From: Chitinophagales bacterium
GTDB lineage: Bacteria > Bacteroidota > Bacteroidia > Chitinophagales > Chitinophagaceae
Direction of reading: 5' to 3'
DNA: 56,703 bases
Assembly: GCA_015655015.1 (NCBI GenBank)
Contig: JAATFV010000004.1
Location: 1 to 56,703, forward strand
The notes beneath the pieces were generated by a model that was not told where the DNA came from, ran no database searches, and saw nothing but the letters and a program-made list of their open reading frames with translations. Shown here piece after piece: positions 37,101-44,291 of this stretch. Position 1 is the stretch's first letter. Every line of letters starts with the position of its first letter. A program made the position numbers and the translations under genes.

Positions 37101-37293
37101 CTAAGCGAACATCTTCTTCCGCATTGCTATCAAGCAGTATTCTAATAGAGCTGACTTTCTTTAATTCACTGCTTAATTCAAATAGTGCATTTATACTAAA
37201 GTAAGAGGCGCTGATTGAAACTTCAGCTCCCTCCGTCAGCAGGGTTTTCAGTTCATCAACTAAACGAGCTCCCTGATTATTTATTAACTTCAT
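34135..37293 (-). CDS. PLD-domain SNF2-type helicase in R-M cassette
   Basis: 1052 aa. The N-terminal 170 residues resemble a phospholipase D-like domain (GAEVSISASYFSINALFELS) but no second HKD motif is evident. SNF2-type ATPase motifs follow: Walker A ADSVGLGKTFEAL (about 244-256), DESH at about 334 in VVIDESHNFRN, SATPVNTR at about 375, and motif VI IIQRFGRIDRIGS (about 790). Role: ATP-dependent DNA translocase or remodeller within a defence cassette. Position between a small ORF (overlap 17 bp) and DUF4391 (abutting) shows one operon. DISARM also combines SNF2, PLD and methylase genes, but the gene set here differs. Confidence 0.88.
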   Translation of the reverse strand: MKLINNQGARLVDELKTLLTEGAEVSISASYFSINALFELSSELKKVSSIRILLDSNAEEDVRLGYDSLEWQQYHDLKGKYKAETALAIIKAKCSIRQGNVGGQKFILVKNGDQMQCFSIVPQDLNSISLGLLQSANPIIISSFKDADNQYSHLFDQFWNNSSKDIKSQVESIIEKACTNNTPDVIYKFSLYNIFQNANINEVSEQRLKKIGFKNTLIWNMLYNFQQDAVLGAIDKIETFGGCIIADSVGLGKTFEALAVMKYYQMRNDRILVLCPKKLRDNWLVYAQNDVRNILAKDRLNFDVLNHTDLSRTNGLSGYINLETINWGNYDMVVIDESHNFRNNPPRKETITRYQRLMNDIIKSGVKTKVLMLSATPVNTRMNDIKNQIAFITEQQDNALEGYGIPSIDQTLRKAQQKFNHWLREREGDDYNRDSLIESLDGSYFKILDLLTIARSRKHIQKYYNTQEIGSFPKRQKPINKYSDFDRNGAFPAMDKVNNELNALNLKFYSPLSYVRPDKKKAYEDKYDMTTSSGSVFKQIERENSLIHLMRVNLLKRLESSIHSFHLTLESLLRQINSLLEKVENAQSNSLFDNELDINNVDFDDEMIEDLLVGGKVKVLLQDIDLIKCREELLDDKKRIANLLSLTKVIDRNRDAKLHDLKELITAKIAAPLNGNNKKIIIFSAFADTVKYLYDELYSWLKNDLGVYAAQVTGGETNKTNLAGCKADLSSILTNFSPISKNREIIFPNATDEIDILFCTDCISEGQNLQDGDYLVNYDIHWNPVRIIQRFGRIDRIGSKNEKIQLVNFFPNLDLDNYIDLIGRVQGRMQILDVSATGDDNIIDETSGQKQDLEYRKRQLKQLQSKVLDLEDIEGGISITDLTFNDYKIDADRLTVAERETFNLMPKGTFSVTRSNLEDAPKGVIFCLKDLSAITENAYSSNAIFPYNLCYINSNGEIFIPGNSPKRCLDYFKKLCLGRQEVLPDLVVLFEKETKGGKNMEAYAQLLQTAIVHLKGVDDELGLDTLAMPGGTKLSQTSVSNAYELISFLVIK

Positions 37294-37459
37294 TAAAGTA
37301 GAGTCTGGGATTTGGTAAGTGAATGTCTGCCTCTAAGCTGCTCCTTTCCCGCCGGGATTCCTTTATGAGCTTGCCGATGTATTTTAAGATCGGTTCAACT
37401 TCTTCGGAGGAGAATTCTTTTTCGATAGGTTGTATATCAGATTTGTTTTTCGTTCGCAT
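37277..37459 (-). CDS. Small 60-aa protein heading the R-M cassette
   Basis: 60 aa, MRTKNKSD start. Highly charged and probably helical, with no recognisable domain (EEVEPILKYIGKLIKESRRE). Its 3' end overlaps the helicase start by 17 bp, the pattern of translational coupling, which argues that it is real. Function unknown. It could be a regulator or small structural subunit. Confidence 0.55.
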   Translation of the reverse strand: MRTKNKSDIQPIEKEFSSEEVEPILKYIGKLIKESRRERSSLEADIHLPNPRLYFNEVNK

Positions 37460-37654
37460 TTATAAATTAATGGGTACAATGTCGAATTTAGAGATCTATT
37501 AAGATATTCTTTAATACGACTAATAAATTATTGAATTAATTATCTACTAAAAGGTACCTTAACGCTGGATGTATAAAAGTATAAAAATTAAATGATTTCC
37601 CGGTTAACCGCTGTATATCCAAATAATGGGGGTATGGCGGAAGTTTTGGGTAAA

Positions 37655-37676
37655 TGAAAAAACGCCTATTTAGGCG
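37655..37676 (-). terminator. Terminator after the Jet operon
   Basis: On the minus strand CGCCTA (37671-37676 complement) pairs with TAGGCG (37663-37668 complement) and is followed by six T (A-run at 37657-37662 on plus). It lies about 185 bp beyond the JetD stop and upstream of the R-M cassette, separating the two transcripts. Confidence 0.65.
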
Positions 37677-37734
37677 GCTTGCGGGTAGGACGGGGTCGGC
37701 GGATGGATTATATCTTTCAGAAAATCAATGATTT

Positions 37735-37882
37735 ATGATTTTTTGTCGATTTTTCGAAGAAGAAAGTAATAAAAACAGAGAGCTGGATTTATTGCTCGTG
37801 CTGGTAAAAGATTATGAGGATAAACATATTGTTTTCCGGAATTAGATCCTATTGACGCTATCAAATTGAAAAGGGAGGAAGG
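37735..37882 (+). pseudogene. Remnant of a HigA-type antitoxin gene
   Basis: From the ATG at 37735 the plus strand encodes MIFCRFFEEE and then RELDLLLVLVKDYEDKH, followed by IVFRN and a stop. One frame over, it continues ELDPIDAIKLKREE before running into the 3' end of jetD. The pattern DELxLLxLLVxxYEDxH ... DPIxAIK is typical of the N-terminus of HigA-type antitoxins, before their helix-turn-helix. Here the frame is shifted and the helix-turn-helix and partner toxin are missing. Confidence 0.55.
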
Positions 37883-38778
37883 GGGAGGGTGTCTATCTCC
37901 GGGTCAGAATGGCTGATTTCCGACCGCGTAATGAAGATTTCCTGTTCCAGTACTTTTTTATATTGATGGAGCAATCTTGTAAGTATTTCTATAGATTGTT
38001 CAGTATTAGTAAGTACAGATTTTTGTCCTTTGTATTGTTTGTCGTAAAGTGTCCTGTTTCCGTATTTACCTAATAATGCCTCTGTGTTGGAGGGAAGAAA
38101 AAAGTTGGCTTTATCTCCCAGATGCCTCTTGTATTCATGTAAATAAATTTTGATGCCTTCAAAATCAAGGTCGCCAAAATGGAGATAAGGATTAGGGATC
38201 AATTGAAGCCATTTCACCAGGTCATTATTTTGAGGGTAACGACTCACGAACAAAGGCTGGATATTGCTGAACAGGTATTCCTGCTGATGAATATACCGGA
38301 AATTTTCAGGGTTTTCTATTCCGACGATGGTTATGGAAGGATGCGGCTTAAAATGCTGCCATTCATGAATGAAGGTATACGTTCCTTCTGCCGGTTCCAC
38401 GATAAAAGGCTTTTCGTAAAGGGTGCCCGGTACCGGGTGGTAACAAGTTGCCAGGAAACCATAAAATGTGCGTATTCTTTGCAGCTTCGAATTTCCTGAC
38501 AGGGCAATTGCATCCGCCCTTGTTAAGGCGCCCCCTGTTTGTTTTTCTATGTACTGCTGCAAATCACTAATGCCAAACTTATTGTGCAGATAGGCTTGAA
38601 GGTTGTCCCTCATAGGGATGAAGAGCAAGGCTTTTGTTTTACCTTGTTGCTTTTTTTGCAGAATACCATCTTCCAGCATTTTTTGAACAATACTGTGATG
38701 CATGGCAGACGCTGGAACACCTGCCTCTATTGTAAGCATCTCCTGTATCTTTTTAGCGATATGAAGCGGCAAGGTCAT
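37861..38778 (-). CDS. Wadjet JetD / MksG-like TOPRIM nuclease subunit
   Basis: 305 aa. It contains the two TOPRIM acidic motifs expected for JetD nucleases: Glu in TIVGIENPENF (about 150-160) and the DxD of HFGDLDFEGIKIY (about 199-211). The N-terminal region (about 1-90) is probably a winged helix (DUF3322-like position). Role: cleaves plasmid DNA after the JetABC condensin-like motor extrudes it, as established for Wadjet/MksBEFG. It overlaps jetC by one base (ATGA) and ends the operon. It is shorter than type I JetD proteins, which are nearer 380-400 aa. No missing residue is evident in the catalytic motifs. Confidence 0.87.
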   Translation of the reverse strand: MTLPLHIAKKIQEMLTIEAGVPASAMHHSIVQKMLEDGILQKKQQGKTKALLFIPMRDNLQAYLHNKFGISDLQQYIEKQTGGALTRADAIALSGNSKLQRIRTFYGFLATCYHPVPGTLYEKPFIVEPAEGTYTFIHEWQHFKPHPSITIVGIENPENFRYIHQQEYLFSNIQPLFVSRYPQNNDLVKWLQLIPNPYLHFGDLDFEGIKIYLHEYKRHLGDKANFFLPSNTEALLGKYGNRTLYDKQYKGQKSVLTNTEQSIEILTRLLHQYKKVLEQEIFITRSEISHSDPEIDTLPLPPFSI

Positions 38779-41700
38779 CAGGCAGGTGTTAGTGTGGTAA
38801 TGATGCGTTTGATCCTGGTATTTCGGTTATTATCTTTTTCCAATTTATAAATATGCCGGTAATTAAGTGCATTGGTTTCTGTAGGCGAGCCGTTAATGAG
38901 GAGAATATTACGATCGTTGGCGAACTGCAGGATTCCCTTGATATTATTAGGGTGCAGCTTACCTATTTCATCCATCATACAATGCAGCCTGAAATCTTTA
39001 AACCGTTTGCTGGCGCCTTCCTTAAACACATTCAGCAGCATAATATTAATCATGGCCTTTACCAGCACATCTGTTCCCTCTGAGCCAACGTTGGAGAGTT
39101 TTTCTACCCAGCCGGTATCATTCAGGTTCTCTTCCACGCGGAACTTCAATTCAAAGGAATCCGAAAGTGCTATAGAATCTTTACGATGTTCGGTGATAGA
39201 TTTGCTCAACTGCTTTAAAAGGTCAACGGCTTTTTTATTTTTGCTGGCCTGGTCTACCGAAGAAAAAAGGTTCAGACTGCCAATATCAAAGCTAAACTCA
39301 TCATTAAACTGTTTTACCTGCAATAACAGCTGTACCACTTTATTAGAACTATCATCAATGCGCAGCTCGATTTTGCGAATAGCTCCTACAAAGTTTTTGT
39401 TGTCGAAATCTTTATTGATATTGCCGATTATTTTTTGGATGTCGCCTGCCCTGGACATCAGGTCGGCCGTTTCTTTGCCAACCAGCTTAATGACATTGGC
39501 AAATCGTTCATTCACCCGTTTTTCATATTCCTCTATTTTGCTATTCTGAATAAATTCATTCAGGTCTTCCGCAAATTGCTGGTAGCTGAGCTTGTCGGTC
39601 AGGCTTTCCGGGAAATTAAAGATGTTTTGCACGGAAAAATTGCCCAGAAATTTATGGGTGGCTTCTTTTAAATCGTCCAGCCTTCCAATGGCCGTATAAA
39701 AACAGCGGTTTATTTCCTGAATAAGCGTGTGGGCGTCTTTGTCATTTTTATACCGTTCATTCTCGCCGGTGTAAGCTGCCGGCAGGTTATGATAAACCTC
39801 TGTTTGCCGGAAAACGTCAAAAGCCTTTAGGTTATTTTCCAGCCGGTTGAGCTCTTGTTCCCATCGGTTCAGTCCCTCCTCTGTTTCTTTTATAACATTG
39901 GCGAACTTTTCTTTCTGTAATGTATACTTATTCGCTTCCAGGCGATATTGGTCTTCTAAGGCGGCTTTCTGTTCTTTAAAGGAGAATACCTTGTCTATCA
40001 GGTCCTTTTTATCTTTGTTATATTCTGCCACCAGGTCGCGGTTGTCTTCAATGAACTGCAGTTCATTCCTTGTCTTCTGCAGGTTCTCATCCAGTGTAGC
40101 CAGGCGACTGGTGTCTGCTCCTTTTCCGGACAATTCTTTTTGCTGTTCTTTTAATATTTGCTGCTGTTCTTCCTGTCCTTTCTCTTTCTGCGCTTTGACT
40201 GCCTCATTCAGCTGGAATGTTTGCTGTTCCAGGTTTTGCTCAATGGCGGCCAATTTTCTATTGTATTCCCTTTCTTTTGTTTTTAGTAGCCGGTTTATTT
40301 CCTCTTCGGCGTGCTGCAGGGTATTCTGTGCCTTTAATACGGCTTCAGCCGCTGCTGCAATTGCAGTATCGAGCTCATGCAAGAGTTCCTGCCTGGCCGA
40401 ATTCGCTTTGATTTCCCAGTCTTTTTGTAATAACAGCGCCTGCTGGTGCTGTTGGGTATCCTGCTCTTGCTTATATTGTTTTTCCAGTAAGTTATCTTTG
40501 GCCTCTTTTATCTGGGGCTGGTATTTTTTCTTTAATTTTTCCTGTTGCTGCGCCTGTTGGGCCTGAAGATCCTGTAATTGTTGTCGCTGTTCTCCGATGC
40601 TGTTCTCCAGGTGTTTTAATTCCTCTTGATATTGCGACAGTGTTTTTACCGTTATGGGCAGCTCTTTAACGGCGATCTCTACGCCGAACAAGGAGGATTC
40701 ATCTTTGTGCAGTCCGGGGGAAAGCTCCGTATTAAACAGAATGTCTTCACGGATAATCTTGCCTATGGTGTTTTCCCAGCCGGGTTTATTTTCATTCAGC
40801 CAGCCGTAGAAAGCTGCTTCGTTTTTCTGCAGCTTGCCTGTAATGGCGGCTGATTCTATTTGTTGGCGGGCAATATTAGCCTGCAGCTGCTCTACTTGTT
40901 TTCCGGTATTCTGTTTGGCCAGCGCCTCATCCAGTTCCCATTGTTTTTGCAGGGTCTCTATCCGGTTCTTAAGGTGTTCACGGTCTACCCCGGTTTGCTG
41001 TATGGCCAACCAATATTGGGTTGTGGTATTTTTTGCCGATTCCATCTCTGCTTCAAAAAAGCGTTGATGGGTGACGGATGCTTTCTTCATCCGTTGTTCC
41101 TGGAGGATACTTTGCTGATGCTCCACCGAGTGCCGGGCCTGTAGAATATCTTTTTGACTATGGAGCCGGATTTCCCCATATGCATTTTCCAGCCAGTTTC
41201 TGGCATCTTCTTTTTCTTGGGCGGCCTGCCCGCGTTTTGTTGCGTGTTCTTCTCTTTTATCCTGTTCAAACCTTCGGCTGGAAAGTTCCAGCGCCTGCAG
41301 CAGGCTGTCGTATTTCAGGGTGACTTCTGAAAAGCGTGTCGTTAGCAGTTCTTTTTCTTTGCTTAATTTTTGTTGTTCAGTTTCGTGGTCTTTCTTTTTA
41401 TCCACACGCGCTATGATCTGGTCTATTTGCATGCGGTTATAGTGGTCTATTTTTTCTTTAGCCTTTTTGAGGTCGTTATCCAGGACGCTGATTTCGCCTT
41501 TTATTTTATCTGATTTATTGGCAAATCGTTGTTCTGCTGTTGCTGCTTTTTCAATGAGCGCTTCTTTTTCGGTGTGACTCTTTTCCAGTTTGTGCTGAAG
41601 GTTGGGGATATTACGCTGTATATGTGCGACTGTCCAGGCTAGTTGCAGGGCAAAGGTATTTTTTTCGTTTTCCAGGTGCCGGATGGCCATATGGTTCTTC

Positions 41701-42428
41701 ACGATATTTTCTGCCTGTCTTGCTACATGCGGCTGTTTGTACTGACTGATGTCGTTTAGCTGTTGTTCGAAATTCTTAAGGTGGTGGGTATAACTTTGCA
41801 GGTCGATGGTGATGTCTTCTTCATTCAGAGACATTATGATCGTTTGCTTGATGAATTCCGCTTCCAGCTTACTGTTTAAAAAGACATTCTGTATGGTGCG
41901 TGGTATATTCTGGTACTGTCTGCTTTGGAGCAGGGCGTATTTGGCAAACTCCTTTTTGCCGGTGTCATTATTGCCATACAGGATATCGCGATATTCTTCA
42001 TAGCGGTCTATTTTCCTGGAATAATCGATGCCTTTCAGATCCAGGATCTGTCGGTTGTCTTCCCATTTTTCAAAGGCGTGTCCTTCGGGTGATACGAAAT
42101 GTTCGCGGTCGTACGCACTGTCTAAAAACCGGAAGCAAACCTTGCCCTGGCTTTTAAAAGCGGCGATACAGAAAGGTCCCGTTTCCCGCATTACCTCATA
42201 GATCAGGAATGAATTCTGGTAGGGGAAGTAATATTCGGCGAAGGTCTTCTTTTCTCTGGGTATGCCGAGCTTTAAGGTGTCGGCATTGTAAAAAAACAAA
42301 ATGGCCCTCAATAGTGTGCTTTTTCCTACGCCTTGTGTACCGATCAGATGAACATTGCCATCCAGCATTATTTCTGCATATCGAATGGTCGAGCTATTTA
42401 TAAAAATGACCTTATTTAGAAATCTCAT
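38778..42428 (-). CDS. Wadjet JetC / MksB-like SMC ATPase
   Basis: 1216 aa. N-terminal Walker A GTQGVGKST at residues 30-38, a long coiled coil with a central hinge-like region (about 230-950; very rich in Q, E, K and L), and C-terminal Walker B HCMMDEIGKLHPNN (about 1138-1152), followed by the SMC D-loop-like ING segment. This is the head-coil-head plan of SMC-like ATPases. Role: motor of a DNA-loop-extruding complex that recognises closed circular plasmids. It overlaps jetB by 17 bp and jetD by 1 bp, so subunit synthesis is coupled. Plus-strand ORFs in the coiled-coil part are shadows. Confidence 0.9.
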   Translation of the reverse strand: MRFLNKVIFINSSTIRYAEIMLDGNVHLIGTQGVGKSTLLRAILFFYNADTLKLGIPREKKTFAEYYFPYQNSFLIYEVMRETGPFCIAAFKSQGKVCFRFLDSAYDREHFVSPEGHAFEKWEDNRQILDLKGIDYSRKIDRYEEYRDILYGNNDTGKKEFAKYALLQSRQYQNIPRTIQNVFLNSKLEAEFIKQTIIMSLNEEDITIDLQSYTHHLKNFEQQLNDISQYKQPHVARQAENIVKNHMAIRHLENEKNTFALQLAWTVAHIQRNIPNLQHKLEKSHTEKEALIEKAATAEQRFANKSDKIKGEISVLDNDLKKAKEKIDHYNRMQIDQIIARVDKKKDHETEQQKLSKEKELLTTRFSEVTLKYDSLLQALELSSRRFEQDKREEHATKRGQAAQEKEDARNWLENAYGEIRLHSQKDILQARHSVEHQQSILQEQRMKKASVTHQRFFEAEMESAKNTTTQYWLAIQQTGVDREHLKNRIETLQKQWELDEALAKQNTGKQVEQLQANIARQQIESAAITGKLQKNEAAFYGWLNENKPGWENTIGKIIREDILFNTELSPGLHKDESSLFGVEIAVKELPITVKTLSQYQEELKHLENSIGEQRQQLQDLQAQQAQQQEKLKKKYQPQIKEAKDNLLEKQYKQEQDTQQHQQALLLQKDWEIKANSARQELLHELDTAIAAAAEAVLKAQNTLQHAEEEINRLLKTKEREYNRKLAAIEQNLEQQTFQLNEAVKAQKEKGQEEQQQILKEQQKELSGKGADTSRLATLDENLQKTRNELQFIEDNRDLVAEYNKDKKDLIDKVFSFKEQKAALEDQYRLEANKYTLQKEKFANVIKETEEGLNRWEQELNRLENNLKAFDVFRQTEVYHNLPAAYTGENERYKNDKDAHTLIQEINRCFYTAIGRLDDLKEATHKFLGNFSVQNIFNFPESLTDKLSYQQFAEDLNEFIQNSKIEEYEKRVNERFANVIKLVGKETADLMSRAGDIQKIIGNINKDFDNKNFVGAIRKIELRIDDSSNKVVQLLLQVKQFNDEFSFDIGSLNLFSSVDQASKNKKAVDLLKQLSKSITEHRKDSIALSDSFELKFRVEENLNDTGWVEKLSNVGSEGTDVLVKAMINIMLLNVFKEGASKRFKDFRLHCMMDEIGKLHPNNIKGILQFANDRNILLINGSPTETNALNYRHIYKLEKDNNRNTRIKRIITTLTPA

Positions 42429-42981
42429 CGGCTTCTTCTTCTATTTGAATATTTACAATTAATCGTTTGATATAATTGAAGGATGATAATACTTTGTACT
42501 GATTGGTGATTTCGTTTTCCAGTTCGGCAAAACCAGGGGTGCATAGCTGCTTTTCTATCAGGTTATTGATACGCTCCTGGTAGTTTCCGTCGCCTGTGAG
42601 CTTTTTCATGATCTCCAGCTTGTCTTTCAGAGACGCATCCATTTTTACCTGTACCGAGATGTCGGATGGGGTGAAACGAAAGCCGGGTGCGAAACCACTA
42701 TTGAATGCCATGAAAAAGTCGACAACGTCGATCCACCGGTAAGCCTGTTCTATTTTATTCTCTATGGAAGCCCGACTTTCGTTACGGGAAAAATAAAAGT
42801 ATTCATCACTCCTTTCGAGTATAAAACCTATCGATTTGAAACAGGTGTATAACTCATCGAATTCTTCTTCCACTATATTATACAGCTTACGGTTGGCATC
42901 AGCCGTACTGTTGCTGCAAATGAATTTACCTTTGCTCAATATTTCGAATATTTCCGTCACATTCCTGTCTGATACTTGCAT
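42412..42981 (-). CDS. Wadjet JetB / MksE-like (DUF4194-type) subunit
   Basis: 189 aa. Position and size fit the KITE protein of MksBEFG/Wadjet systems (DUF4194). It is predicted to be mostly helical with winged-helix features. The segment LYTCFKSIGFILERSDEYFY (about 48-67) resembles the winged-helix core of MksE/MukE-type subunits. Assigned chiefly by synteny. Role: bridges the JetA kleisin and JetC heads. It lies 24 bp after jetA and overlaps jetC by 17 bp. Confidence 0.8.
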   Translation of the reverse strand: MQVSDRNVTEIFEILSKGKFICSNSTADANRKLYNIVEEEFDELYTCFKSIGFILERSDEYFYFSRNESRASIENKIEQAYRWIDVVDFFMAFNSGFAPGFRFTPSDISVQVKMDASLKDKLEIMKKLTGDGNYQERINNLIEKQLCTPGFAELENEITNQYKVLSSFNYIKRLIVNIQIEEEADEISK

Positions 42982-43005
42982 AATAGCTTTGAAAATGGGT
43001 TGTAA

Positions 43006-44193
43006 TTATTTATTATATACCATGGCGTATTCTACCTGGTCATCCTGTTGAAAAGTTTCTTTAATGTTAAATTCTTCTTCAAATAAGGAAACCATCTGGC
43101 AGAATAGGGTGATCTTTTCCTCATAGCTAACTTCACGGTTGTATTTATATTGCATTATATAATTGTGTAAATGATTCCCGGAGGCTAAAAATCCATTTTT
43201 TATGGCGCCGAGGTCGATAAATATTTCTTCTTCCGTATCCGGTATCAATTCGTGACTTGTCATATTTTCCGCCACGGGCGTGAGGGGGCGTGTAGCATAT
43301 TTTATTTTATCCGCCATCTTTTCCAGCATTGCCCTGCCTTCATCCGTATGCAGGTAATCCAAAGATAGTTTCAACGGGTAAGCGGGTCTGTTTTCAAAGA
43401 TAACATCATTTGTTTGTGACAGTAAGGTTGTAAGGTCTGTTTTTGCTTTCAGTTCAAACTGATCTTTCAGATATTTGATCTGTTTTATTTTTTCCAGTAT
43501 ACGGCTTTGGTGTTTGACCTGGTTTAAATATTCAATGATTTGTTTTTGAGTTTCTATAAGGTTATGACGGCTTTCAGTCAGCTGTCCTCGCAGCAGGGTT
43601 ATTACCTGCTTTAATTCTTCATCAAGGGCTGTATTGAAAAAGGTAGTTTCTTCTTCCGTTACCAGTCGGTCTGTCTGTTCAATTAGCCCCAATATAGCCC
43701 TGCTTTTTTCATCGAAAGCCTCCAGGCGGGAAATTTTTATAGTATAATTGGGCTCGGTCTTAAATGCATTTTCTATGTTGCGGTTAAGGTCAATGATGTT
43801 CCTGAGTGTAATGCGGCCTATTTTGCGTAATGCAGCCTTTACCTGTTTGAGGTAGGTGTATTTTCTTTGCTCATTATTTTCCTGCAGGTAGAAGGTAATG
43901 GTTTGTTTTACCTGCTGAATATTTTCATTGACGTAAGAGGTATTTATTTCGTCATTTACTTCCAGTATTTGTTCAAAGAAGGTTTGGTACTGTTCGTCTA
44001 TTTCCAGGTATATTCCGTTTTTGCGAAGTATTCCTTTAAGACATAATGTTTCTATGCGTGCCTCTTCCAACTGTTCCAGGGCGTATTCGTATTTGTAGGC
44101 AAAGGACCGCCTTTTTTCGAACATTTCCATCAGCAGGTCTTTGGCCCAGGATAAGGTATTGATCAGCTCTTTGATGGACTGAAAATGATTCAT
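43006..44193 (-). CDS. Wadjet JetA / MksF-like kleisin subunit
   Basis: 395 aa, mainly helical. The N-terminal (about 1-90) and C-terminal (about 320-395) portions look like winged-helix ends, and a long coiled-coil middle (about 150-260) lies between, the layout of MukF/MksF kleisins. Assigned from architecture and position ahead of JetB-C-D. Type I JetA proteins carry DUF3375 and are somewhat longer; I cannot confirm that domain here, so the Wadjet subtype is left open. A GATCTTTG sequence, one base off TAnnTTTG, ends about 8 bp upstream of the ATG, implying a very short leader. Confidence 0.77.
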   Translation of the reverse strand: MNHFQSIKELINTLSWAKDLLMEMFEKRRSFAYKYEYALEQLEEARIETLCLKGILRKNGIYLEIDEQYQTFFEQILEVNDEINTSYVNENIQQVKQTITFYLQENNEQRKYTYLKQVKAALRKIGRITLRNIIDLNRNIENAFKTEPNYTIKISRLEAFDEKSRAILGLIEQTDRLVTEEETTFFNTALDEELKQVITLLRGQLTESRHNLIETQKQIIEYLNQVKHQSRILEKIKQIKYLKDQFELKAKTDLTTLLSQTNDVIFENRPAYPLKLSLDYLHTDEGRAMLEKMADKIKYATRPLTPVAENMTSHELIPDTEEEIFIDLGAIKNGFLASGNHLHNYIMQYKYNREVSYEEKITLFCQMVSLFEEEFNIKETFQQDDQVEYAMVYNK

Positions 44194-44291
44194 AGTGTGC
44201 CAAAGATCGTTTTTTTTGAATAAACAGTGCCTATATGGGCCGGAATGGGGTAAAATGCCAATTTTTGGCAGCTATTTGAAATTTTTGAAGA

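Noticed and set aside
28391..37459. DISARM system
   Set aside because: Only SNF2, PLD-like and methylase parts are shared; drmA and drmB type genes are not seen, while Mod and Res of type III are.
39847..40566. 239-codon plus-strand frame in the JetC coiled coil
   Set aside because: Ser/Cys/Phe-rich composition is the typical antisense shadow of a Gln/Glu/Lys-rich coiled coil.
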